DNA from: Cytophagaceae bacterium
Lineage (GTDB): Bacteria; Bacteroidota; Bacteroidia; Cytophagales; Spirosomataceae
NCBI GenBank assembly: GCA_027488335.1
Contig: JAIYBU010000219.1
Span: forward strand, 1 to 64,000
Length of the DNA: 64,000 bases
Direction of reading: 5' to 3'
Each line of letters starts with the position of its first letter. The first letter of the stretch is position 1. Below are positions 9,471-16,505 of this stretch, piece by piece. The position numbers and the translations under genes were made by a program. Under the pieces are notes generated by a model. The model saw only the letters and a program-made list of their open reading frames with translations, searched no databases and was not told where the DNA came from.

Positions 9471-9661
9471 AATTCCTGTAAGAACAAAAAAGCAACAAAC
9501 CACTATTTTTGTAGCAAAAAAGATGCAAAAGTGGCTAAAAGCAGTGTCAAGAAACCCAAAAAAGGTATTTGCAATAGCAAAATTTCTATCCTTAAAAAAA
9601 TACGTTTTATACATTCTTTTTACCACTCATCAGAAAATTAAAAAGTTTTTAACCAAGTATC

Positions 9662-9692
9662 TTGCATTGCATAGTACCTTATTATATCTTTG
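9662..9692 (+). promoter_or_regulatory. Promoter of the padR-pspC operon
   Basis: TTG at 9662-9664, a 20-bp spacer, then TATCTTTG at 9685-9692, a full match to the TAnnTTTG -7 element. Transcription would start about 80 bases before the PadR start codon. PadR proteins normally repress their own operon, so the operator is expected near here. Confidence 0.6.
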
Positions 9693-9780
9693 TATTGTCA
9701 TCATCAGAAAGCTGCTGTTGATACGAAAGAAAACTTAAACTTTTTAAATTCCCCTTTTTGAAAAATAAGGGTTAAAAAAT

Positions 9781-10110
9781 ATGGATTTAGAAAACGCCCA
9801 AGTGCAGATGCGGAAAGGGATTTTAGAGTACTGCATTCTGCACATAATTTCGAGGGGCGAGATTTACGCCTCCGAAATTCTCTACGAACTTATCAACGCC
9901 AAAATAATGGTTGTTGAAGGTACACTTTACCCTTTATTGACTCGTCTGAAAAACGCAGGCTTACTCGACTATAAATGGGTAGAATCAACTTCTGGCCCAC
10001 CACGTAAATACTATGTACTGACTGATACAGGGTTAATGTTTTTAGAAAACTTGAATAATACTTGGAGTGAACTCGCAGAGTCCGTTACGACAATCATAAG
10101 CAAGAAATAA
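9781..10110 (+). CDS. PadR-family transcriptional regulator
   Basis: A 109-residue winged-helix protein. The N-terminal domain reads MRKGILEYCILHIISRGEIYAS, and the recognition part includes VVEGTLYPLLTRLKNAGLL, the PadR hallmark, followed by the wing PRKYYVLTDTG. It lacks the long C-terminal dimer domain of the larger PadR subfamily. It is followed after 98 bp by the PspC-domain gene, a pairing common in Bacteroidota, so it probably senses an envelope or compound stress and represses that gene. Confidence 0.93.
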   Translation: MDLENAQVQMRKGILEYCILHIISRGEIYASEILYELINAKIMVVEGTLYPLLTRLKNAGLLDYKWVESTSGPPRKYYVLTDTGLMFLENLNNTWSELAESVTTIISKK

Positions 10111-10208
10111 AGATTTCGATGTTAGGTGTTCGGGTTTCGTTATGCGTGGCTCGAAAACAAACATCGAAACAACAAACATCAGACACTGAAAAAGACGTTA
10201 ATAATACA

Positions 10209-12713
10209 ATGAAAAAGACTATACAAATAAATATAGCTGGCATGGTTTTCAATATTGAAGAAGATGCCTACGAAAAACTAAATGCTTATTTAGCTTCTAT
10301 AAAACAATATTTTGCCTCTTACGAAGGTAGTCAAGAAATTGTTTCAGACATTGAAGCACGAATTGCGGAAAAATTCTGGACAAACCAAAAGTCTGATAGT
10401 CAACCTGTTATTACACACGAAGGCGTAAACGACCTCATCAAATCAATGGGTAGTGTCTCTGACTTTGAGGCAATCGAAGAAGAAGAAGATTTGAAAAATT
10501 CGGCTCAGTCAACAGTGAGCAGTTCGCAGTCAACAGTTAACAGTAATCAGTCAACGGTGGGCAGCCAGCAGTCTGATACAATACAATCAGCCCAACCAAA
10601 ACGCCTTTATCGTGATGTAAAACGCAAAGCATTGGGCGGGGTTTTGGCAGGCTTAGCACATTATTTCAATATTGATGTGGTTTGGGTCAGAATCATTTTC
10701 TTGTTGTTATTCTTAGGTTTACCACCAATTGATGATAGCCTCGGCCCAATTTCAGGTTTTGTTTTCTTGGGATATTTTGTTTGCTGGGTTGTTTTCCCGC
10801 CAAACTTTAATTTAGACGAAGACAAAAAAATCAAGAAATTCTATCGTGATAACGACAACAAAGTTTTGGGCGGTGTTTGTAGTGGTTTAGCTGCTTATTT
10901 TGGCGTTGATATTACAGTTATTCGTTTGCTTTTTGTCGTGGGTGTATTTTTATTCGGAACGGGTTTCTTGGCTTACATTATCCTTTGGATTGTAGCTCCT
11001 AAAGCTCAGACACTTACACAAAAAATGGAAATGAAAGGCGAGCCAGTGACGCTTTCTAACATCGAAACGAATATCAAAGAAAGCATCAATGTCGATAAAA
11101 ATGCTCCTGAAAATGCTCTCACAAAAATCCTTTTGTTCCCTTTCCGCTTAGTTGGTATGGTTATCAAAGCTTTGGGCGAAGTATTAAAACACCTTGGGCC
11201 AGTTGCCAGAGTTTTGGCGGGCATAATGCTGATGTTGTTTTCTTTAGCAATGATTGTTGCAGTTATTGCTTCTGTGGCCGCATTTTTTGGAGTAGTATCA
11301 GGTATTGATGACTTTGGAATTCATTCTCCACTAAGGTTTTTTTCACAAGATGTTCACCCAATGACTGGTTTCTTTGCTTTCTTGGCAATGTTTACACCTT
11401 TCTTGGCACTTTTGCTGACGGGTTTGACCTTACTTTCAAACAGAAGAATCGGAAACCGTAATTTTTGGATTTCGCTCTTAGGCCTTTGGTTGGCTGGTTT
11501 GATGGGAACGGGTATTTTGGCTACAAAATATGCCCTAAACTTCAAGAAAAAAGCACGTTTCGAGCAAACTAAAAACTTCCCTTATACACTTTCAGGACAA
11601 ATATTAGTACTTGATGCGAATAATAATCAAGACGATAATTTTGATGAAATACAAATTAGAGAAGATGTTGAAGTAAACCTTGAGGGCTATGATGGCACTG
11701 ATTTGAAACTTGAACAACGTTTTGAATCATCAGGCCGTACGAAAGCCGAAGCCGAAGCAAATGCAAAGAATATCTTATATAATATCGTACAAAAAGATTC
11801 GTCTCTTTCATTCGACCAAAAGATTTCATTATCAGAGAAAGCTCGTTACCGTGGACAAGACTTGCACATGACGCTCTTCGTTCCTTACGACAAGCCTTTC
11901 AAAATTACGAAGTCGTTCTATTACAGCGTTTATCGCCACGACTGGAATAGCAAAAATTTTGATATAGATGGTGATGATGTGGATAAATACACCTACGTAA
12001 TGAAGCGTGATTCGGGAATGGTTTGCCGTGACTGTCCGCAACTGAGCGATGAAGAAAAAGAAGCTCTTAATGACCGTAATTATGAGAATGACGATGATTC
12101 TGCCTTTGATTATGGTGTTTTTGAAGAAAAAGGACAACACGAAAAGAAATTTGAGTTGAACGGTTTTGACAAAGTAGAAGTAGGTGGAGCATTTGTTGTG
12201 ACGATTCGTAAAGGGAATAACTTTGAGGTTATTGCGGATACCGACGACCAAAGCGACTTAGATGATATTGACTTTGAAGTTCGTAACAATACACTCGAAA
12301 TTGGTCATAAAGACAAATTTTCATTTAGCAGACGAAACGAAACCATTCGTATCAATATCACGATGCCATCACTCGAAGGACTTGATATTTCGGGAGCATC
12401 AAGTATCAAAGTTTTAGGCTTTAAAGATAAAAACCGTGACTTAGACATCGAGCTTACTGGAGCATCAAAAGCTGCCATTGATGTAGAAGTTCGTAAAATT
12501 GAGTTTGATGCATCGGGGGCTTCCAAAGCAGATTTAAGAGGCTCGGCCGAAAAAGTGAACATGGATGTATCAGGTGCGTGCCACATCAATGCCAAACGTA
12601 TGGAAATCAACCAAGTCAGAGCCGACGCCAGCGGAGCAAGCCATATCAATTTCGGAAAAGTAAAAGATTTCGATTCTAATACCAGCGGTGCAAGTAAAAT
12701 AAGCCGTGAGTAG
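10209..12713 (+). CDS. PspC-domain and GIN-domain envelope protein
   Basis: A membrane protein of 834 residues from the ATG at 10209 (MKKTIQINIAGMVFNIEEDA); the 30 codons open upstream look like untranslated leader. Order: a cytosolic N-terminal domain (1-95), a Q/S/T linker made of 7-residue repeats (about 100-123), two PspC domains (RKALGGVLAGLAHYF and NKVLGGVCSGLAAYF), four more membrane helices to about 460, and a C-terminal GIN (DUF2807) beta-solenoid with repeated SGAS turns. PspC proteins act in phage-shock-type envelope stress; GIN domains are extracytoplasmic. It is the second gene after PadR. Confidence 0.9.
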   Translation: MKKTIQINIAGMVFNIEEDAYEKLNAYLASIKQYFASYEGSQEIVSDIEARIAEKFWTNQKSDSQPVITHEGVNDLIKSMGSVSDFEAIEEEEDLKNSAQSTVSSSQSTVNSNQSTVGSQQSDTIQSAQPKRLYRDVKRKALGGVLAGLAHYFNIDVVWVRIIFLLLFLGLPPIDDSLGPISGFVFLGYFVCWVVFPPNFNLDEDKKIKKFYRDNDNKVLGGVCSGLAAYFGVDITVIRLLFVVGVFLFGTGFLAYIILWIVAPKAQTLTQKMEMKGEPVTLSNIETNIKESINVDKNAPENALTKILLFPFRLVGMVIKALGEVLKHLGPVARVLAGIMLMLFSLAMIVAVIASVAAFFGVVSGIDDFGIHSPLRFFSQDVHPMTGFFAFLAMFTPFLALLLTGLTLLSNRRIGNRNFWISLLGLWLAGLMGTGILATKYALNFKKKARFEQTKNFPYTLSGQILVLDANNNQDDNFDEIQIREDVEVNLEGYDGTDLKLEQRFESSGRTKAEAEANAKNILYNIVQKDSSLSFDQKISLSEKARYRGQDLHMTLFVPYDKPFKITKSFYYSVYRHDWNSKNFDIDGDDVDKYTYVMKRDSGMVCRDCPQLSDEEKEALNDRNYENDDDSAFDYGVFEEKGQHEKKFELNGFDKVEVGGAFVVTIRKGNNFEVIADTDDQSDLDDIDFEVRNNTLEIGHKDKFSFSRRNETIRINITMPSLEGLDISGASSIKVLGFKDKNRDLDIELTGASKAAIDVEVRKIEFDASGASKADLRGSAEKVNMDVSGACHINAKRMEINQVRADASGASHINFGKVKDFDSNTSGASKISRE
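10507..10576 (+). repeat. In-frame array of ten 7-bp repeats
   Basis: Ten consecutive heptamers starting AGTCAAC AGTGAGC and ending AGCCAGC AGTCTGA, consensus AGTSARC. Because three units are seven codons, translation gives a 7-residue repeat: QSTVSSS, QSTVNSN, QSTVGSQ, then QSDT. It forms the linker between the N-terminal and PspC domains. Seventy bases alone would shift the frame, so flanking bases must have been gained or lost with it. Confidence 0.8.
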
Positions 12714-12721
12714 AAACAATT

Positions 12722-12782
12722 AATAAACAAAACGGTGAGTGAATAAAACTTAATGATTTATTCACTCATCGTTTTGTTTATT
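12722..12782. terminator. Bidirectional terminator with a 26-bp stem
   Basis: Left arm 12722-12747 and right arm 12757-12782 are complementary over 26 bp with one G-T wobble and a 9-base loop. The arms begin AATAAACAAAACGG and contain GAGTGAATAAA. It sits between convergent genes, and its right arm covers the stop codon of rhaM at 12778. Its GAGTGAAT core resembles the repeats at 20052 and 45393. Confidence 0.85.
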
Positions 12783-13116
12783 GGTTCGTTAGCTTAAAAA
12801 TTTGCTTCATTAACATCCACTTTTCACCAGGTTTGGCCATGGGTAGAGCTTGCTGAAATTTCCACACTAAGGCTTCCCATTCTTGTACCTTGGGGTTATT
12901 AGCGTCCATTTCTGATTTTCTTTCAAACGAAAAATCATCGTCGGTTTCCATAATCATAAATAGGCGATTGCCGATTCGGTAAATTTCCATTTCGGTAATT
13001 CCCGCATCCGTAATACTCTTGGCTATATCGTCGGCGATACGTTCATGTAATTTTTCATATTCGGCAATTAAAACTGGGTCATCGACCAAATCAAGTGCAA
13101 GTGTGAAGCGTTTCAT
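12778..13116 (-). CDS. rhaM: L-rhamnose mutarotase
   Basis: A 112-residue ferredoxin-like protein of the RhaM (DUF718) family, which interconverts alpha and beta L-rhamnopyranose. Visible family features are the start MKRFTLALDLVDDPVLIAEY, the ITEMEIYRIGNRLFMIMET strand pair and the tryptophans in VQEWEALVWKFQ. Length is as usual. No other rhamnose genes are nearby, and some family members act on fucose or have unknown substrates, so the sugar is inferred from the family only. Confidence 0.88.
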   Translation of the reverse strand: MKRFTLALDLVDDPVLIAEYEKLHERIADDIAKSITDAGITEMEIYRIGNRLFMIMETDDDFSFERKSEMDANNPKVQEWEALVWKFQQALPMAKPGEKWMLMKQIFKLTNQ

Positions 13117-13267
13117 TAAGTGTTTTTTGAATATTTTTTAAAGATTCTATCTGATATAATTAATTGATAATCAGACTTTTTATTAATAAACGGAAATGTT
13201 TTTTGATTTTTCTACAATATTTTTCGTAAAAAACGTTTGAAATTAAGTAGATTTTTTCGTTATTTAA

Positions 13268-13297
13268 TTTGAGAAGTAAATTTTTATTATACTTTTG
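13268..13297 (+). promoter_or_regulatory. Promoter of the DUF2795 gene
   Basis: TTTG (13268-13271), an 18-bp spacer, then TACTTTTG (13290-13297). Both elements fit the Bacteroidota consensus exactly. Transcription would begin near 13304, about 35 bases before the ATG. This is one of the best promoters in the window and suggests strong constitutive expression. Confidence 0.8.
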
Positions 13298-13338
13298 CAG
13301 CCTTAAATTTTTTGTAACACTATAAAGGAATATAGACT

Positions 13339-13560
13339 ATGTATTGGACACTCGAACTTGCGTCATATTTAGAGGACGCTCCGTGGCCCGCTACAAAAGA
13401 TGAGTTGATAGATTTTTCGATTCGTTCGGGAGCACCCATTGAAGTTATTGAAAACCTACAAGAACTTGAAGACGACGGGCAGCCGTATGAGAGCATTGAG
13501 GAGATTTGGCCCGATTATCCGACCAAAGATGACTTTTTCTTTAATGAAGACGAATATTAA
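13339..13560 (+). CDS. DUF2795 small acidic protein
   Basis: A 73-residue protein. The N-terminal part (YLEDAPWPATKDELIDFSIRSGAP, given here as positions 10-33) is the DUF2795 helix bundle, seen in many bacteria but without an assigned function. The C-terminus is very acidic (ELEDDGQPYESIEEI, then FFFNEDEY). It has its own strong promoter and terminator and so stands alone. Confidence 0.85.
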   Translation: MYWTLELASYLEDAPWPATKDELIDFSIRSGAPIEVIENLQELEDDGQPYESIEEIWPDYPTKDDFFFNEDEY

Positions 13561-13603
13561 GCACGAATCCATAGTTCGTTAGCACAAATTATTCGTTAGC
13601 TTG

Positions 13604-13639
13604 CAAAGCAACAATCAGTTTCGTCTGGTTGTTGCTTTG
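13604..13639 (+). terminator. Terminator of the DUF2795 gene
   Basis: Arms CAAAGCAACAATCAG (13604-13618) and CTGGTTGTTGCTTTG (13625-13639) pair over 15 bp with one wobble, with a 6-base loop and a T-rich tail. Confidence 0.8.
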
Positions 13640-13668
13640 TTGTTTCTGGACTTTAAACCTTTCCTTCA

Positions 13669-14490
13669 ATGAATATTTTACAAATCTTTATCGCACTTCT
13701 CGTCCTAGTTTTGGTAGTTTTTGCTTGTTTTCCCAAGAAAAAAGCAAAAGAATACACGTTTCGGTATGATATTGACAAGCCAAATAATAGAATGGAGATG
13801 CCTCAAAACTTGAAAGAGATTTCGGGTTTATCGTTCTATAAAGACAATCTTCTTGCCTGCGTAAACGACGAAAAAGGTACGGTTTTTATCTATGATTTGT
13901 CTTCGCAGCAAGTTGTGGAAACAATCGACATTGGTAAAAATGGTGACTACGAAGGCATTGAGGTAGTTGATGATGAAATTTTTATCATGAAAAGTAACGG
14001 CAAAATCAAAGGCTTCCGAATAAGCGATGGTTCAGAAAGAAAAATTGACTGCTCAAATAAAGACGTAAAAGAATACGAAGGGCTGAGTTATCATCCACAA
14101 ACCAGAAGCCTTTTGCTCGTAACGAAAGAAAAGGACAAGGATAAAAACGATAAGAAGACCATTTATTCTTACTCGTTAAGCACCGAAAAATTTGATAAAT
14201 ATCTGACTATTAATGAAGACATGATAAAAGGTAGCGATGGCAAGAAAACTTTTGCACCGTCGAGCATTGCTGTGCATCCGATTGCGGGTGAAGTTTTTGT
14301 GCTTTCCTCTCAAGGCAAAAAACTCTTAATTCTATCGCCCGAAGGAGAAAAAAATACCCTCATTGAACTTAACCCTGAAACTTTCGTTCAACCCGAAGGA
14401 ATTTGCTTCACGCCCAACGGCGATTTATATATTTCATCAGAAGGCACAAATGCAAACGGTTATATTTTAAAATTTTCTTATTTTAATTAA
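13669..14490 (+). CDS. SdiA-regulated-like beta-propeller protein
   Basis: A 273-residue protein with an N-terminal hydrophobic helix (residues 3-22, ending VVFACF, possibly a lipobox). The remainder matches the SdiA-regulated (PF06977-like) propeller: LKEISGLSFYKDNLLACVNDE, GDYEGIEVVDDEIFI, EYEGLSYHP, FAPSSIAVHPIAGEVFVLSS and QPEGICFTPNGDLYISSE. The function of the family is not established; members are periplasmic or surface proteins. A lysine-rich insertion is seen near residue 160. The rhodopsin gene follows after 178 bp, with no sign of cotranscription. Confidence 0.8.
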   Translation: MNILQIFIALLVLVLVVFACFPKKKAKEYTFRYDIDKPNNRMEMPQNLKEISGLSFYKDNLLACVNDEKGTVFIYDLSSQQVVETIDIGKNGDYEGIEVVDDEIFIMKSNGKIKGFRISDGSERKIDCSNKDVKEYEGLSYHPQTRSLLLVTKEKDKDKNDKKTIYSYSLSTEKFDKYLTINEDMIKGSDGKKTFAPSSIAVHPIAGEVFVLSSQGKKLLILSPEGEKNTLIELNPETFVQPEGICFTPNGDLYISSEGTNANGYILKFSYFN

Positions 14491-14616
14491 TTTTTTTTGT
14501 ATTAGTTTCTTACTGAAAGAATTTGGCTATTTTGCCTTATTTTATTAGAATAATACAATTTAAAATTTTCAAAATTCAACATTTGTTTAATTTTGAAAAA
14601 AAATTATTAAACAAAA

Positions 14617-14628
14617 TAACACGTGTTA
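14617..14628. promoter_or_regulatory. Perfect 12-bp palindrome upstream of the rhodopsin gene
   Basis: TAACACGTGTTA, centred about 46 bp before the rhodopsin ATG. It may be a binding site for a dimeric regulator. Bases further out (AATAACA..., TTAGGTTATT) keep partial symmetry. A -7-like box, TAATTTTG, is at 14588-14595, but without a convincing -33 element. Confidence 0.4.
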
Positions 14629-14668
14629 GGTTATTATTGCATTGTTCAACTTAAAATAATAATACCTA

Positions 14669-15415
14669 ATGCACTCTCTATTCCTAAACATCGTCAACAT
14701 TGACGGCAAAGACCCAGTATCATTTACTTTCTTCACAGGCTACATGGCGATGCTCGCCGCATCAGTATTTTTCTTGTTCGAACGAGGAAGTGTTGATGGC
14801 AAATGGAAAACTTCTCTATTAGTTTCAGGTTTAATCACTGGTATAGCAGCGGTTCACTACTACTACATGAGAGATTTCTACGGAGCAACGGGCGAAACTC
14901 CAGTGGCTTTGCGTTACATCGACTGGACACTTACTGTGCCTTTGATGTGCGTTGAATTTTATTTATTACTTAAGCCAGCAGGTGCAAAACCAGCTTTTAT
15001 GTGGAAACTCATATTGGCATCGGTATTGATGTTGGTAGCAGGTTATATCGGAGAAGCTTTCAATCCAACAGCTTCAACGAGCCACTCTGTAATTTGGGGA
15101 GCAATCTCAACGGTAGGTTACATTTATGTACTTTATTCTGCTTGGGCTGGCGAAGCAAAGCAATTAGCTGCTTCTTCTAATTCTGCTTCAGTAAAATCAG
15201 GTATTCAAGCACTCGCTTGGTTCGTGTTAGCAGGTTGGGCAATTTATCCAATCGGTTACATGGCTGGCCCTGGTGGTTGGTTAGGACCAGATGGTGCAGG
15301 TTTATTTGAAACAAAAGATTTGAACTTGTTTTATAACATTGCTGATGCAATCAATAAAATAGGTTTTGGTTTAGTAGTGTATAACATTGCAACTACTGAA
15401 TCTAAAAAGGCTTAA
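14669..15415 (+). CDS. Light-driven outward proton pump rhodopsin (DTE motif, green-type)
   Basis: A seven-helix microbial rhodopsin of 248 residues. Helix C reads RYIDWTLTVPLMCVEFYL, giving the proton acceptor Asp85, Thr89 and donor Glu96 (DTE) and Met93 at the spectral-tuning site, typical of green-absorbing pumps. His63 matches the histidine that pairs with the acceptor. The retinal Schiff-base lysine is Lys230 in NIADAINKIGF, with counterion Asp226. In helix E, VIWGAIST has Gly144 where bacteriorhodopsin has Trp138 and xanthorhodopsin Gly156, the opening used by a carotenoid antenna. blh follows, separated by a strong hairpin. Confidence 0.96.
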   Translation: MHSLFLNIVNIDGKDPVSFTFFTGYMAMLAASVFFLFERGSVDGKWKTSLLVSGLITGIAAVHYYYMRDFYGATGETPVALRYIDWTLTVPLMCVEFYLLLKPAGAKPAFMWKLILASVLMLVAGYIGEAFNPTASTSHSVIWGAISTVGYIYVLYSAWAGEAKQLAASSNSASVKSGIQALAWFVLAGWAIYPIGYMAGPGGWLGPDGAGLFETKDLNLFYNIADAINKIGFGLVVYNIATTESKKA

Positions 15416-15424
15416 ATTTACCTT

Positions 15425-15459
15425 GTTTTGCCCAAAACTCTCTAAGTTTTGGGCAAAAC
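15425..15459 (+). terminator. Perfect 15-bp hairpin between rhodopsin and blh
   Basis: Arms GTTTTGCCCAAAACT (15425-15439) and AGTTTTGGGCAAAAC (15445-15459) with a 5-base loop. The downstream sequence is pyrimidine-rich (ACTTTTCTTCTCC) rather than a pure T-run, so it may terminate only partly or protect the rhodopsin mRNA 3' end. Confidence 0.7.
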
Positions 15460-15515
15460 ACTTTTCTTCTCCTTAGTACAATCAGTTTCTTTTTTCTGCT
15501 AAATACTCAAAATCA

Positions 15516-16448
15516 ATGAGAATCATCCTCTTGTTTGTAGGTTTTGCCATGCTGTTTGTGCATCAGTATATTCAGCAAATTTCGGTAGAAGGTCAGTTTT
15601 TGGCGTTTACTATCGGCATTTTGTTTTTAGGTATTCCGCATGGAGCTGCCGATTTATTGGTGGCTAATCAGAATGCAAGTAGTGAAAAGAAACGCTTTTC
15701 GATACTATACTTTTTTGTTAATTATTTAGGCAGACTTGTGGGTTTTGGTGCGATACTTTGGTTATTTCCGTTGATTGGAAATATCTTGTTTATTTTTCTG
15801 GCGGCTTATCATTTTGGTGAAACTGACTTACATCGTTTCAAAACAGATACTCTTCTCGGAAAATTTCTCGTGACAAGTTATGGATTGGTCATTTTAAGCT
15901 TAATTCTAATGCCTAATTTTAATGAGGTCAGACCAATATTATTACTTTTCAAGGCGGGTTCTGATAATTTGGCATTTATCAATTGGCTTGACTCTCACCG
16001 AATCAGCTTAATTTTCTCGGCAGTTTTCCTTTTTTTGATAAGTGTGATTATCTATTTCAGAAAAAATAAAGAAATGGTTTTTTCTGAAAACCGATATTTT
16101 TCTGTGCAATTTTTGTTGATTTTGGTCATACTTTATAACCTTCCGATGGTCTTGGGTTTTACCTTCTATTTTGTTATTTGGCACTCAACACTTTCACTCA
16201 AAAATATTACTGCTTATCTCCGAAACAACAGTAATTTCAATACTGCCAACCGTGTTATTCGGCAAATTGTGTTTTATAGTTTATTAGCCATTGGCGGAAT
16301 TCTGATTTTTGGCCTAACGGGCTTTATGTTCATCAACAATAATGCAATAATGGCGTATAGTTTCTTGGGCCTCGCTGTTCTGACTGCCCCGCACATGCAG
16401 GTCATGCACGATATGTACCATAAAATTCGGCTCAATCATAATGCCTGA
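15516..16448 (+). CDS. blh: Beta-carotene 15,15'-dioxygenase, Brp/Blh family
   Basis: A 310-residue integral membrane enzyme that splits beta-carotene to two retinal molecules. The histidines expected to bind iron are visible: PHGAADLL (His42), AAYHFGETD (His99), VIWHSTLS (His223) and APHMQVMHDM (His293, His298). About seven to eight hydrophobic helices cover its length. Position directly after the rhodopsin gene shows the two work together: Blh provides the chromophore. No carotenoid genes (crtEBIY) are in the window, so beta-carotene must come from elsewhere in the genome. Confidence 0.93.
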   Translation: MRIILLFVGFAMLFVHQYIQQISVEGQFLAFTIGILFLGIPHGAADLLVANQNASSEKKRFSILYFFVNYLGRLVGFGAILWLFPLIGNILFIFLAAYHFGETDLHRFKTDTLLGKFLVTSYGLVILSLILMPNFNEVRPILLLFKAGSDNLAFINWLDSHRISLIFSAVFLFLISVIIYFRKNKEMVFSENRYFSVQFLLILVILYNLPMVLGFTFYFVIWHSTLSLKNITAYLRNNSNFNTANRVIRQIVFYSLLAIGGILIFGLTGFMFINNNAIMAYSFLGLAVLTAPHMQVMHDMYHKIRLNHNA

Positions 16449-16505
16449 ATGCAATCTTGATTTGTTTTTGTACTTTTACCAAGTAAACTTCAAAAACAAT
16501 CAATT

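Noticed and set aside
11974-11984. TGTGGATAA DnaA box within the PspC gene
   Set aside because: A single 9-mer in coding DNA is expected by chance in a sequence of this length and base composition.
11832-12251. 139-codon minus-strand frame opposite the GIN domain
   Set aside because: Shadow of the PspC/GIN gene, hydrophobic only because it mirrors acidic codons.
14617-14628. CACGTG core upstream of rhodopsin as a second parS site
   Set aside because: The flanks are TAA/TTA, not TGTT/AACA, so it does not fit the ParB consensus.
13669-16448. One operon of the SdiA-regulated-like gene, rhodopsin and blh
   Set aside because: A 178-bp gap with a palindrome and a promoter-like box precedes rhodopsin, and there is no functional link to the first gene.
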